The notes beneath the pieces are model-generated. The model made no database searches and had not been told where the DNA came from. It saw only the letters and a program-made list of their open reading frames with translations. Shown here one piece after another: positions 41,810-51,760 of a stretch of 64,000 bases of DNA. The DNA comes from Prorocentrum cordatum (Eukaryota > Sar > Dinophyceae > Prorocentrales > Prorocentraceae). Position numbers and translations under genes: made by a program. The stretch's first letter is position 1, and each line of letters opens with the position of its first letter. The stretch covers positions 1-64,000 of the forward strand of contig CAUYUJ010014264.1 of NCBI GenBank assembly GCA_963575745.1, read 5' to 3'.

Positions 41810-42169
41810 TGCGGCGGGCGCATGGGAGCGCAGCCACTGGGGCCTTCGGTGGAGCTCCCTGTGGGGCTACGAAACGCTGTGCTGGGTGGGTGAAACGCAA
41901 GGAGGAGGGGGAGGAGGAGAGGAGGAGAGGAGACGCGGGCCGCCGTCTTTTCAAAACGAGGACCCAACACCACAGGATGGTTGGGAAAAAGTACGCGGGG
42001 GGCGTTCGGCCCGAAAATGACGCCGGCGCCTCAGCGAGAGTCGTTTCCCGGGATTTCCCGGGAATCCTGTGTGTAAAAAAACAATACGCGGAGGGTGCGC
42101 GGCCATCACCCGGACGCAATCAGGGGAAGAGGGAGAGTATTTTCATATTGAGTAATTGTGGAGGGAGGG

Positions 42170-42183
42170 ACAGAGGGACGGAG

Positions 42184-42218
<35 letters not shown>

Positions 42219-42568
42219 AGAGGAGAAGGAGGAGGGAGGGACAGAGGGACGGAGGAGGAGGAGGAGGAGGAGGGAGAGGGAGGCGGAGGAGAGAGTGAGG
42301 GAGGGAGGGACAGAGGGACGGAGGAGGAGGAGGAGGAGGAGGAGGAGGTCGAGGACGAGGACGAGACGAGGGGAGAGGAGGAGGAAGGAGGGACAGGAGG
42401 GACGGAATGAGGAGGAGGGGTGGACGGAGGAGGAGGAGGAGGAGGAGGAGGAGGAGGAGGAGGAGGAGGAGGAGGGAGGGAGGGAGGGAGGGAGGGAGGG
42501 AGGGAGGGACAGAGGGACAGAGGGACGGAGGGGGGACGGAGGAGGAGGAGGAGGAGGAGGTAGGAGGG
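42170..42568. repeat. GGA/GGGA/GACGAG compound microsatellite
   Basis: Blocks of GAGGAC, GGA and GGGA with GGGACAGAGGGACGGAGGAG reiterated four times (42173, 42237, 42307, 42505). Confidence 0.9.
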
Positions 42569-42685
42569 AAGAGGTAGGGGGGGGGAGTGGCCTGGTGCGC
42601 CGGGCGAGGCAGGGAGATGTTGAGGGGTCGGATGCGCCAAATCTGGTCTTGCGTTTTCCCAGGACGCCTCGCGTCGTGGTTCACA

Positions 42686-42815
42686 CAGTGGCGAAGCGTC
42701 CTGGCTCGCCCATAGGCCTACCAAACAATGTTCTACGAACCTTTTGTGGTTTCCACGACATGCTCTAAGCTAACGAATGCCGGAACGGTCGGGACCTGCT
42801 CAAGTTGGGCGCTGC
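42686..42815 (+). repeat. GTGGCGAAGCGTCC repeat, compact copy
   Basis: GTGGCGAAGCGTCCTGGCTC, AACAATGTTCTACGAACC, then GCCGGAACGGTCGGGACC. The same pieces occur at 44132-44215 and 45050-45085, spread apart by GGA tracts. Confidence 0.6.
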
Positions 42816-42972
42816 GTAATGGGGGATCATAAATGGGGGGGCGGCGAGCGTGGTCCAAAAAGGTACCCAAATGGTACCTAAACGAGCCCCTCTGGGGCTC
42901 TGGAGGGGCCCGAAAGGGGCACGAAAGGGGACCTTTTCTGACCCCCCCATGTGTGACCCCCCCATTAAGCCA
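42816..42972. mobile_element. Possible short inverted-repeat element
   Basis: TAATGGGGGATCATAAATGG at the left and CCCCCATGTGTGACCCCCCC then ATTA at the right pair imperfectly. Confidence 0.4.
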
Positions 42973-43112
42973 CGCCCGATCAAGTGGTACCGCTCGCTCC
43001 CCTGCTGTGTGCGAGAGCGCCGCGGCCACGGAGGCGGTCCTGCATTGAGGCCGCCGAGGGCGACAGAACGGCCTCGAAGGTCCACGCAGCGGCTGCGAGG
43101 GCCGGCGGTAGC

Positions 43113-43360
43113 ATTAGGCCGGGCCCCGAATCATCAGGGGTAACGCGGGTCAGGGTTAACTCGGGTTCGTTTTTCGGGAATCCGAACCCGACTTACCCGG
43201 ACCCGAGTTACCCCGGATAATTCGGGCGTCCAGAGCCCCACATCATCAGGGGCAACTGTGGTCAGGGCTAACTCGGGTTCCTTTTTCGGGAATGCAATCC
43301 CGAGTTACCCCGGACCCGAGTTGCCCCGGATAACTCGGGCGCCCAAATTAGGCCGGGCAT
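43113..43360 (+). repeat. 112-bp duplication with ACTCGGGT hairpins
   Basis: TCATCAGGGG starts two units at 43131 and 43243. Each holds AACTCGGGTTC, a TTTTTCGGGAAT centre and CCCGAGTTACCCCGGA. ATTAGGCCGGGC flanks the pair at 43113 and 43348. Confidence 0.8.
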
Positions 43361-43702
43361 GTCCCTCTACAGAAGGACTCTTCGAGAATAGTGACAAAGT
43401 GGTCTGGTGGCGATATGTTGCGTGCTTTGTCGAGTATTTCTTGGTATGGTCGGACTCTTGTTTTCATCTGTCTCTCAAACTCCGCCCGTAGGAAGGCATG
43501 CCCGACCTGACAGTGGCACCCCTCGACCTGCGATCCGATCCGTTCTGGCCCGCTGGGCTTCCGCTCAAGAGAGCTAGCCGCGGACGCTCGCACAAGCCAA
43601 GGGCCTCCGAAGGTTCCCATTCCACCTGGCAGATTTCAACCACTGGAGGCGCTGTGCAGCGCACAAGCTGCAAACACACGTTCCTTCTGGTATCAGGCAC
43701 CG

Positions 43703-43827
43703 CGCCTTCATGCTGAAGAGATGGCACACTTTCACTGCGTTAGCTTGGAGGTGGGCATCTTGGCAGCTCCTGGCGGGCCATATGAAGGCCCCCGAGGCCC
43801 AACACAAGCGGACAAGGCGAAAACTGG
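43703..43827 (+). CDS. Candidate exon before F1 copy 11
   Basis: Two frames are protein-like. The one that joins best across F1 reads EEMAHFHCVSLEVGILAAPG, then GPYEGPRGPTQADKAKTG, two bases into a codon at the GC donor. The other starts MLKRWHTFTALAWRWASWQL. No family is recognised. Confidence 0.45.
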
Positions 43828-43954
43828 GCATCGCTCGGACGTGTGCATTTTTCCTTCGGCGAGGGCCATGGAGGAGCATCCTTGATCATTTGGCGAAAGA
43901 ACCGCGCACGAAACCGACAAAAGCACAGGGAATGGACGTCCGAGCGATGGCCAG
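43828..43954 (+). mobile_element. F1 introner-like element, copy 11
   Basis: GCATCGCTCGGACGTG to ACGTCCGAGCGATGGCCAG. Confidence 0.9.
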
Positions 43955-44130
43955 AAAAAGTGCGAAATCGTCAAAGCACGTAACCTTTTCCCATATTTGC
44001 CCTCCTGGGGCGGGTGCGGCGAAAGGATACCTTCAGCCCTTCCAACGACGGCTTCCTCGCCACGGCCCCACCGCTCGGGGTGCGCCTGGATCGAAATTCA
44101 GATTTGCCCAACCACCGCCACCCATTCAAG
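43955..44130 (+). CDS. Candidate exon after F1 copy 11
   Basis: In the phase of the first upstream frame: SAKSSKHVTFSHICPPGAGA, then AKGYLQPFQRRLPRHGPTAR. A second frame (KKCEIVKARNLFPYLPSWGG) is also plausible. It ends at the start of the GTGGCGAAGCG repeat (44132). Confidence 0.45.
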
Positions 44131-44131
44131 C

Positions 44132-44215
44132 AGTGGCGAAGCGTCCTGGCTCGCCTATAGCCCTACCAAACAATGTTCTAAGAACCTTTCGTGGTTTCCG
44201 CGAAATGTTCTTAGA
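44132..44215 (+). repeat. GTGGCGAAGCGTCC repeat, second copy
   Basis: Close to 42686-42770. It continues into TTCTAAGAA-rich sequence. Confidence 0.65.
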
Positions 44216-44312
44216 CCCTTTTTGGCGGAGTCTGTCTTGTTTTATCACATCGGGTTAATGTGCTAAGAACACTGTTTTTGTTCTTAGAACATTTTGGGGG
44301 TTCTAAGAATAT
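44176..44312. other. Cluster of GTTCTWAGAAC palindromes
   Basis: GTTCTAAGAAC, GTTCTTAGA, TGCTAAGAAC, GTTCTTAGAAC and GTTCTAAGAAT lie within 140 bp. A further GGTTCTAAGAAAA is at 45021. Confidence 0.6.
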
Positions 44313-44376
44313 TGGAGAGGCCTGACGGCCAGTGCCGCCGACCCTGATCGAAAGGGCTAGGAGTGGGGGGACGAAG

Positions 44377-44475
44377 CGGAGGATGAGGAGGAGGAGGAGG
44401 AGGAGCAGGAGGAGGAGGAGGAGGAGGAGGAGGAGGAATAGGAGGAGGAGGAGGAGGAGGAGGAGGAGGAGGAGA
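44377..44475. repeat. GGA microsatellite
   Basis: GGA with GCA and ATA variants. Confidence 0.95.
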
Positions 44476-45009
44476 AAAGTGCATCCTTTGTGGGCCCGCT
44501 CGAAGAAAGTGCGCCCCGGGAGTGTGATATTCTGAGTTGGGACGTGCTCCCGGAAGAGGAAGAAGTGCATCTCGGGCGTGCCCGCTCGAGGAAAATGCGC
44601 CCTAGGGGGGTGGTATTTTGACTCGGGGCCCGCTCCCGGGACGCCTATGCGGAGGAGGAGGAGGAGGAGGAGGAGGAGGAGGAGGAGCAGGAGAGGAGGA
44701 GGAGGGAGGAGGGGGAGGAGGAGGAGAGGAGGAGGAGGAGGGGAGGAGGAGGAGGAGGAGGAGGAGGAGGAGGGGGAGGGGGAGGGGGAGGGGAGGAGGA
44801 GGAGGTAGGAGGAGGAGGAGGAGGGAGGAGGAGGAGAAGGAGGAGAGGAGCAGGAGGAGGAGGAGGAGGAGGAGGAGGAGGAGGAACAGGAGGAGGAGGA
44901 GGAGGGCCAGGAGGAGGAGGAAGTGCATCTCGGGCGTGCCCTCTCGAGGAAAATGCGCCCTAGGGGGGTGGTATTTTGACTCGGGGCCCGCTCCCGGGAC
45001 GCCTCTGCG
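44476..45009 (+). repeat. About 90-bp repeat split by GGA tract
   Basis: GAAGTGCATCTCGGGCGTGC to GACTCGGGGCCCGCTCCCGG occurs at about 44557-44653 and 44918-45009, nearly identical. A third, diverged unit is at 44476-44556. GGA triplets fill 44648-44922. Confidence 0.8.
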
Positions 45010-45479
45010 GGACATGTTTGGGGTTCTAAGAAAATTTCGTGGTAGGACTATAGGAATGCCGGGACGGTCGGTCCCTGCTCAACCCATCGCCCGTGCGGAA
45101 GGCATTTGTCGAAGATAGGGGTTGTAAAATGTGCTCGATTGTGGTTGAGTTCTGGTTTCCCCAAGAAGTTGTGTCGGGACGACTGGAGGTCGTGCCGGGA
45201 CGACGTGAAAGATTTGTTCGGTTGTGGTTGGATTCCATGTTTTCCAAGTATTGTCATTACGATCGGAGGAACACAGACAGGGGCCTAGAAGAGGGGGTCA
45301 AAACTGATTCCGACAAACTATACATCGGCTCCTGAAGTCGCCCCCTCTCGGGGCTGCTTCGTAGGGGCCCTCTTGGCACTCCCCTGGCGCCGCGCCCGCC
45401 CGCCCGCCGGCTGGCCGGCAATCCGCGGGCCGGCTTGCTGGACACGCTCCCTCGGGGCCCAGCAGGCACGCAGCTCCCC

Positions 45480-45775
45480 GGCCCCCCCTCCCAAGACCTC
45501 CGACGTCGTGATTGCTTCCCAGACCGGATCGCGTCGCAAAAAAAAGAGTCAGGGTGGGATTTGTGTTGGTCACTTCTGGCCCCAGGGGTCCCTCGCCGGG
45601 CCTCGGGACCGTCGAAAAACGACTCAGGATGAGAAAGCGGTCCCAGGGAAAGGGTCTGGAGGAGGAGGAGGAGGAGGAGGAGGAGGAGGAGGAGGAGGAG
45701 GAGGAGGAGGAGGAGGAGGAGGAGGAGGAGGAAGAGGAGGCGCCGTCCTGAAAAAAAGCAGGACGCCGCATGGCT
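45480..45775 (-). mobile_element. F3 element, reverse, with GGA insertion
   Basis: The reverse-complement core GAAAAACGACTCAGGATGAG and CGGGCCTCGGGACCGTC. GGA triplets (45655-45742) lie next to the GGGACCGC equivalent, the same internal position as TCC in the 13019 copy. It ends in a CGTCCTG..CAGGACG hairpin. Confidence 0.65.
45655..45742. repeat. GGA microsatellite inside F3
   Basis: Pure GGA run. Confidence 0.95.
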
Positions 45776-45957
45776 GGGCTTGCGCCGTGGACCTCCAGAG
45801 GTCTGGAGCCCCTGGCCCCGGGACCGGCTGCTCGTGCCGAGCGACGTGTTCTTTGGCGGCCCCGGGGCCCCGAGAATCACCAATATAACCTCCTGCTTCC
45901 CAAGCGCGAGGGGTGCTGCCTCGCGGCAACTGCCGCCCCCTCGCCCCAGCTTAGGGT

Positions 45958-46020
45958 GCAGGAGGAGGAGGAGGAGGAGGAGGAGGAGGAGGAAGAGGAG
46001 GAGGAGGAGGAGGAGGAGCT
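45958..46020. repeat. GGA microsatellite
   Basis: GGA with one GAA variant. Confidence 0.95.
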
Positions 46021-46263
46021 CCCTGGACCCTGGAGGTTACATCCGGCATCGGCGATGGCATATCGTTGGTCGAGACCCTGGCCCAGCCCAGCTCGATTTC
46101 GCCCAATGCGGCCAATTCAGGCTCACTATCCCGCGGAACCCGGCTGATAATCCCGGGCCAGCGGCCCCTCGATCGGGCTGAATAATTATCTATTTCTTAC
46201 ACCGGCTTCCCAGGAGTTGTCTCCTGACCCAGCGGATACGCGCCCCGCCAGGCTGGCCGATGG

Positions 46264-46509
46264 ATGAGTTCCCCGCGATTGCTGCGCCTGCGCTCGCCGG
46301 ACCAGGCCTACCGCTCGGCCGCCGTGCAGGCCGCGCGGCCCCTTGGAGGCGGCCCGGACCTGGGCTACCGCGCCGCCTCTGGGAGCCCAGAGGACTTCTG
46401 CTGTCTGCCGATGCCTTTGCAACCCGGCTCTTGTCCAAGATGCTTGCGCCAGTCCGCCGATCCCGAGCAGAGGCCAGGAGTTCATGCTTCTGGTGGCTGT
46501 GGGTTTTTT
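46264..46509 (+). CDS. Candidate coding region, unknown protein
   Basis: The ATG-started frame reads SSPRLLRLRSPDQAYRSAAV, then QAARPLGGGPDLGYRAASGS, and later several cysteines (DFCCLPMPLQ, CPRCLRQ). Codon positions are strongly GC-biased at the third base in the first 45 codons, unlike the neighbouring repeats. It runs into the CTTGGGG block at about 46510. No family is recognised. Confidence 0.5.
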
Positions 46510-46860
46510 AAGCTCTGTTCGAGGCCTCTTGAAGGGTACTTGGGTGCCTGCTGGTGGTCTCGGGGGCTCTCTTGGGGCGGAGGGCTGGAAATATCAGCTT
46601 AAGTTGCCCCTATTTGGCCTTTCGCGCGGCCCGGTTGGGGCCCTCTGGGGCCGTCATGTGGCCCTTTTGGCCGTCTTGGGGCTTTCTCGGGGGTCTCTTG
46701 AGCAGTTTTGGACGCTGTCTCGAGGGAAAGGGACGATGTTTGCTTCTTGGGGCTCTCTTGGGTGTCCTCTTGGAGCCCCCTTGGAGCGTCTCGGAGGCTT
46801 CGTGGGCACTTCTCGGCGTCTTCGATCGCAGCGTGAAGCAGCTCAGATAGCATCTTGGGC
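46510..46860 (+). repeat. CTTGGGG minisatellite block 4
   Basis: CTTGGGG and CTCGGGGG variants with AAAGGGACGATGTTTGCTTC. Confidence 0.7.
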
Positions 46861-46998
46861 ATCCTGGATGCCGCGGAGTGTGTAGAGTTGGAGGCTCCGT
46901 GGGCCCCGAGGGCGCGTTGACGAGCTCGAAGGCCCCCCCCCCCTCGAAGCTGGATTTTGGGTTCAGGGGGAGGGGGCAAGGAGGAGGGGGGCAGCCAA

Positions 46999-47064
46999 AT
47001 GGGCGACGCAAAACGAGCGGAGTTCTCTGCGCCGACATTGGCGCGCAAGCTGCCCGCGTACTCG
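46999..47064 (+). CDS. Candidate exon before F1 copy 12
   Basis: After GGCAG the frame reads MGDAKRAEFSAPTLARKLPA then YS, ending in phase 0 at the GC donor. It joins in frame to the exon at 47193. Confidence 0.5.
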
Positions 47065-47192
47065 GCATCGCTCGGACGTGTGCATTTTTCCTTCGGCGAG
47101 GACTATCGAGGAGCATCCTTGATCATTTGGCGAAAAATGCCACGCACGAAACCGACAAAAGCACAGGGAATGGACGTCCGAGCGATGCCCAG
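47065..47192 (+). mobile_element. F1 introner-like element, copy 12
   Basis: GCATCGCTCGGACGTG to ACGTCCGAGCGATGCCCAG. Confidence 0.9.
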
Positions 47193-47264
47193 CGTAAGCT
47201 CGCGCGTGAGGGCCCTCGCTTGAAGTATAACCTCATGCCCGTGAGAATAAACACTAGGGGATAA
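47193..47264 (+). CDS. Candidate terminal exon after F1 copy 12
   Basis: Phase 0: RKLAREGPRLKYNLMPVRIN, then TRG and TAA at 47262-47264. The basic composition matches the upstream piece. The stop overlaps the edge of the AT-rich island. Confidence 0.45.
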   Translation, partial: RKLAREGPRLKYNLMPVRINTRG

Positions 47265-48035
47265 TAAAGTTCGGGGTTCAGGGAGAGATAATAAAAGTAG
47301 CCCAGCAGACCTCAGCATAATCTCGAAGTAAGAGATGATCAAGAGGAGACCAAGCCGAGCACGTTTTGAGACATCCTTGGCGTTTAGTTTTCATAGAAAT
47401 ATCCTCAACAATGGCTTATCTCGCTGGAGACATCCTCGACAAATCCCTTGTTTCGCTTGAGACATCCGCAAACTATTGCTTATTTCGCTTGAGACACAGT
47501 CAAACTATTGCTTATTTCGCTTGAGACATCAACCCCATGGATAATCAACCCCAGGGATAATCAAGTTCAGGCGAGCGTGGGGACAGATAGAAATATAAAA
47601 GAAGAAGAGAAGAGTAGAATAATAATAAGAAGAGAAGAAGAAGAGGAGAAGAAGAAGAAGAGAAGAATAAAGGAACAATTCAAAACTCCAAATCTATCAA
47701 TTTTAATTTACAAACGCTATATGAAAATCGATGTTTTAAGTGCTCATGTAGGGTAGCTCATGTGCTTCAGTTTCCATGGATAATCAACCCCAGGGATAAA
47801 ACAGTTCAGGCGCGCGCGGGGATAGGTACAAATATAAAATACTGATAAAATACGAGATAAGTGTGATCACTTCGCTTGATGTTGCTATATCAACATCGCT
47901 TGATGTTGCTATCTCAACATAGCGTTTCGAGGTGATAATGAAGTTCGGCCTCAGCGCTCGCCGCCCAATTTTAATTTTGTATAGGGCGACGATAATCAAC
48001 TCTAAACACTGAAGGGGGGGGGTCCCTTTATTATC
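47260..48035. repeat. AT-rich island with internal repeats
   Basis: Bounded by GATAATAAAG (47260) and its complement CTTTATTATC (48026-48035). Inside are TTTCGCTTGAGACAT at about 32-bp spacing (47452-47528), a CCATGGATAATCAACCCCAG pair (47535 and 47776) and a 24-bp self-complementary pair around CGCTTGATGTTGCTAT (47875-47925). No gene seen. Confidence 0.6.
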
Positions 48036-48072
48036 ATCGGCATGCGGTTAGCGTGCTGCGCTGGCGGCCCGC

Positions 48073-48129
48073 ATGAGCCACCGCGCAAGGTCGCCACGTC
48101 ATCTCGCGTACGACCTGCCTTTGATCTCG
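48073..48129 (+). CDS. Candidate short exon before F1 copy 13
   Basis: The ATG frame reads MSHRARSPRHLAYDLPLIS in phase 0 to the GC donor. After F1 the same phase meets TGA immediately, so this would be a terminal junction or the phase is wrong. Confidence 0.3.
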
Positions 48130-48258
48130 GCATCGCTCGGACGTGTGCATTTTTTCCTTCGGCGAGGACCATCGAGGAGCATTCTTGATCATTTGGCGAA
48201 AAATGCCACGCACGAAACCGAAAAAAGCACAGGGAATGGACGTCCGAGCGATGGCCAG
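48130..48258 (+). mobile_element. F1 introner-like element, copy 13
   Basis: GCATCGCTCGGACGTG to ACGTCCGAGCGATGGCCAG. Confidence 0.9.
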
Positions 48259-48764
48259 TGATCGTCGCTCGAATGTCTCACACGCCTTTTCACCGCCGAG
48301 AGGCGGGGGTCGGCGGATGGATGAGCTTCGGACGGGGCTAGGATGAGGAGAAGTCCTTCACAGAGCGTTCCAGAGCGTTCCTCAACGCTCTCGGAGCGTT
48401 CCGGAAAGTTCTGGGAGGGCCGCGGCGCCCAATGCATCTTCCAGAGCCGACGGATCTAAGAGATTCCCATTTCATCCACACCCGATGTTATCTTCGTCCT
48501 GGTTTCGTCTTAGTGTTGCGCATGCTGCGCCAGGCAGGAACTGCCTACCAGCGTTGTGCGTGGACAGTGAGCCTGGGGCTGTGAGCACTGCAGAGCTCAA
48601 ACGGCCACAAGAACGAATACAGTCAACATACACACAAACTTTTGCGTCGGCGGCTAGGCAGAGGGACTGCGCTGGCGGACAGGCATTGGTAGGGCATACG
48701 AACGCGAATTAAGCCGCGATGCACGAGGAGGAGAGGAGGAGGCGCCTGGCGGTAGCGGGAGGGA

Positions 48765-48800
48765 GACGGATACACACAGACACACACACACACACAGACA

Positions 48801-48833
<33 letters not shown>

Positions 48834-48846
48834 ACACGCACGCACG

Positions 48847-48888
<42 letters not shown>

Positions 48889-48995
48889 ACACACACACAC
48901 ACACACGCAACACACACACACACACACACACACGCAACACACACACACACACACTCACAACACACAACACACAACACACTCTCTCTCACACACAC
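48765..48995. repeat. Compound AC / ACGC / AACAC tract, copy 2
   Basis: The same succession as 31920-32085, longer. Confidence 0.95.
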
Positions 48996-49289
48996 ACACA
49001 CTACTTGCTGCAAATCACTGTGAGCATACGCTAGCACGTGCGGCTCCGGCTGCCTAGGAACTGGGCAACCTCGCAGCCTCCGGAGGACTTCCCAGAGGAC
49101 CTCCCGGACATCCGAGCTCAGGTTCTTGCAGTGCCTTGCGTTCCAGGCGTTGTGCAATTCTTGCGCACCGGGCGATTTTGTCAGGTTTCGGGCCCCAGGA
49201 CCCTCACAGATGGGCCCAGTTCGAAAAATGCCGCAGAGAGACGGGATACAGGGCTCCAGTCGTGATTTGTGGCGGTTATGTTAATTCTA

Positions 49290-49925
49290 GACGCTTCGCG
49301 TATCCCCACCAGCCCGTCCAGAAATGAGTCCCAGGGGAGTGGAGGTTATGAGGGAAGCGGGGGAGCATGCAGAAGAACAAAGGGCGGGGTGAGCCGCCAT
49401 ATACCCCAAGAGGGGGAGGATGTAGGAGGAGCCGTCGTCGTCGGAGTAGGAGGAGGAAGAGGAGGAGCAGGAGGAGGAGCAGGAGGAGGAGGAGGAGGAA
49501 TAGAAGGAGGAGGAGATGGAGGACTGCGAGGACGAGGAGGACGAGGAGGAAGAAGGAGGAAAGGAGAGGAGGAGGAGGAGGAGGAGGAGGAGGAGGAGGA
49601 GGAGGAGGGGGAGGGGGAGGAGGGAGGAGGAAGAAAAAGAGGAGGAGGAGGAGGACAATGGCGAGCTTGGGGGCCTCTTGGGCCGTCTTTGGGGCCTCTT
49701 GGCGGTCCCGGGGGCCTCTTGCGTATCTCGGGGAGCCTCTTGTGGCCTCTTGGGGGTCTCTTGGGGGCCTCTTGGAGGCCTCTTGGGGGCCTCTTGGGGC
49801 CTCTTGGGGCCCTCTTGGGGCGCTCTTGGGGCGCTCTTGGGAGCCTTCGAGGCGCTCTTGGGGCCATCTTGGAGGAGATCTATCAAAGAAGGGGGGGTCC
49901 CCAATTAGCGCTGCCCCTCTAGAGT
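49290..49925 (+). repeat. Composite repeat, copy 2
   Basis: Matches 24250-24660 in order: GACGCTTCGCGTATCCCCAC, GGGGAGCATG, CCCCAAGAGGGGGAGGAT, GGA tract (49430-49655), CTTGGGG, GATCTATCAAAGAAGG. Confidence 0.75.
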
Positions 49926-50660
49926 GCCTCGAGTCGCCTCTTGGGCCCCCCCAAGAGGCCAAAATCCTTCCAAAACCTAGGTAAAATCAATGTTTTTTGT
50001 TTTCTCGCCTTTTCGCTCTTGGAGCGTCTTGGGAGCCTCTTGGGCCTCTTGGGGGTCTCTTGGGAGCCTTTTGGAGGCCTCTTGGGCGCCTCTTGGGGCC
50101 TCTTGGGGCGCTCTCGGGGCGCTCTTGGGGCGCTCTTGGGAGCCTTCGGGGCGCTCTTGGGGCCATCTTGCAGGAGATCGATCAGAGAAGAGGGGGTCCC
50201 CAATTAGCGTTGCCCCTCTAGAGTGCCTCGAGTCGCCTCTTGGGCCCCCAAGAGGCCAAAATCCTTCCAAAACCTAGATAAAATCAATGTTTTCTGCTTT
50301 CTCGCCTTTTCGCTCTTGGAGCCGTCTTGGGTCATCTTGGACTCTCTTGGGGCCTCTTGGGGGTCTCTTGGCAACGTCTTGGAGGCTTCTTGGGGGCCTC
50401 TTGGGGTCTCTTGGGGCCCTCTTGAGGCGCTCTTGGGGCGCTCTTGGGAGCCTTCGGGGCGCTCTTTGGGCCATCTTGGAGGAGATCTATCAAAGAAGGG
50501 GGGGTTGCTTATTAGCCCCGCCCCTCCAGAGTGCCTCGAGTCGCCTCTTGGGCCCCCCCAAGATGCCAAAATCCTTCCAAAACCTAGGTAAAATCAATGT
50601 TTTGTGTTTTCTCGCCTGTTCGCTCTTGGAGCTGTCTTGGGCCATCTTGGACGCTCTGAC
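49665..50660 (+). repeat. CTTGGGG minisatellite with about 300-bp higher-order units
   Basis: GATCTATCAAAGAAG-type landmarks at 49877, 50176 and 50484 give spacings of 299 and 308 bp. Each unit holds CTTGGGGCCT arrays, TAGAGTGCCTCGAGTCGCCT and AAAATCCTTCCAAAACCTAG. Confidence 0.9.
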
Positions 50661-50829
50661 ACCTCGCGACCGGCCCCGTCCAGGTCAGTGGGGAGGGGTA
50701 AGGGGAGGGGTAAACCCCTCCCCGAAGGGGAAGAAGGGGGTTGGCAGAGGAAACTCCCTAGACCACCTACGCCCTAAAGGGCTGGTGGGATTTAATCGCC
50801 TGACTCATTCCGCTGGCCCGTATTGTGCC

Positions 50830-51760
50830 CTCGCTGGCGTTTGGGCTTTTGGGGGCCTTTCGGGGTCCTCGTTGGGGGGTTCTTGGGGGCCTCTTGGGTT
50901 TCTGTTGGAGCCTCTTTGGGGTTTCTTGGAGCTCCTGTGGGAGCATCTTGGGGCTTCTGGGCGCCGCTTGGGGCCGAGGGCTCGATATGTCCGTTCCGGT
51001 TCCCACTTTGGGCCTCCTCTTTGGGCTTCTGGGCGCCGCTTTGGACAGAAATTACAGGAAAACGAAGAGAAGGATCGGAGGGTGAGGGACGAGAGAAAAA
51101 CTGAGTGTTGGAGATCCAGGGGGGCATCTCGGAGAGCTCATGGATGCTTCTTGGGGTGTCTTCTGGGAGCAGTGGGAAGTTCTCAGGAGGAGCAGTTGTG
51201 ACCCTCTTGGGAGCCCTTGGAGGCTTCTTGGGAGCTTCAGGGGGGATATCTCGGAGAGCTCATGGATGCTTCTGGGAGTGTCTTCTGGGAGCTTTTGGGA
51301 GCTTCTCAGGAGGAGTACTTGTGACCCTCTTGGGAGCCCGTGGAGGCTTCTTGGGAGCTACTTGGGAATTCTTGGAGGCCTCATGGAGTCTTGGTAGCCC
51401 TTGGAGGCTTCGTGGGAGCTTCCTGGGAACTCTTGGAGGCCTCGTGGAGGGCTCTGGCTGGGGCCTCTTGGTGGCCTCTTGCGGGGGTCTGGCGGGTCTC
51501 TTGGGGGCCTCCCGGGGGCCTCCTGGGAACCTTTTGGGAGCTTCTTGGGGCTCTTTTGGGGCCTCTTCGGAGCCTCTTGGGGCCTCTTGGGGGCTTGCAG
51601 GGGCCTCCAGGGGGGCGTGTTTGGGCCGAAGGCTCGACGTGTCCGTTCAAATTCCCCCTCTGGGCCCGCTCTTGGAGCCATCCTGGATCTCTCTTGGGCC
51701 ATCTTAGGGGTTTCTTGGAGCCGTCTCGGGGACATCTCGGGTCGTCTTGGGGCGATATTG
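50830..51760 (+). repeat. CTTGGGG minisatellite block 6
   Basis: It includes a 123-bp duplication (ATCTCGGAGAGCTCATGGAT at 51125 and 51248). The tail has GAAGGGAATGTGACGATGTT (51832). Serine/glycine/leucine-rich frames here are by-products. Confidence 0.85.

Noticed and set aside
44176-44312. Heat-shock-type elements in the TTCTAAGAA cluster
   Set aside because: The spacing between TTC and GAA is three bases, not the two of the classic element.
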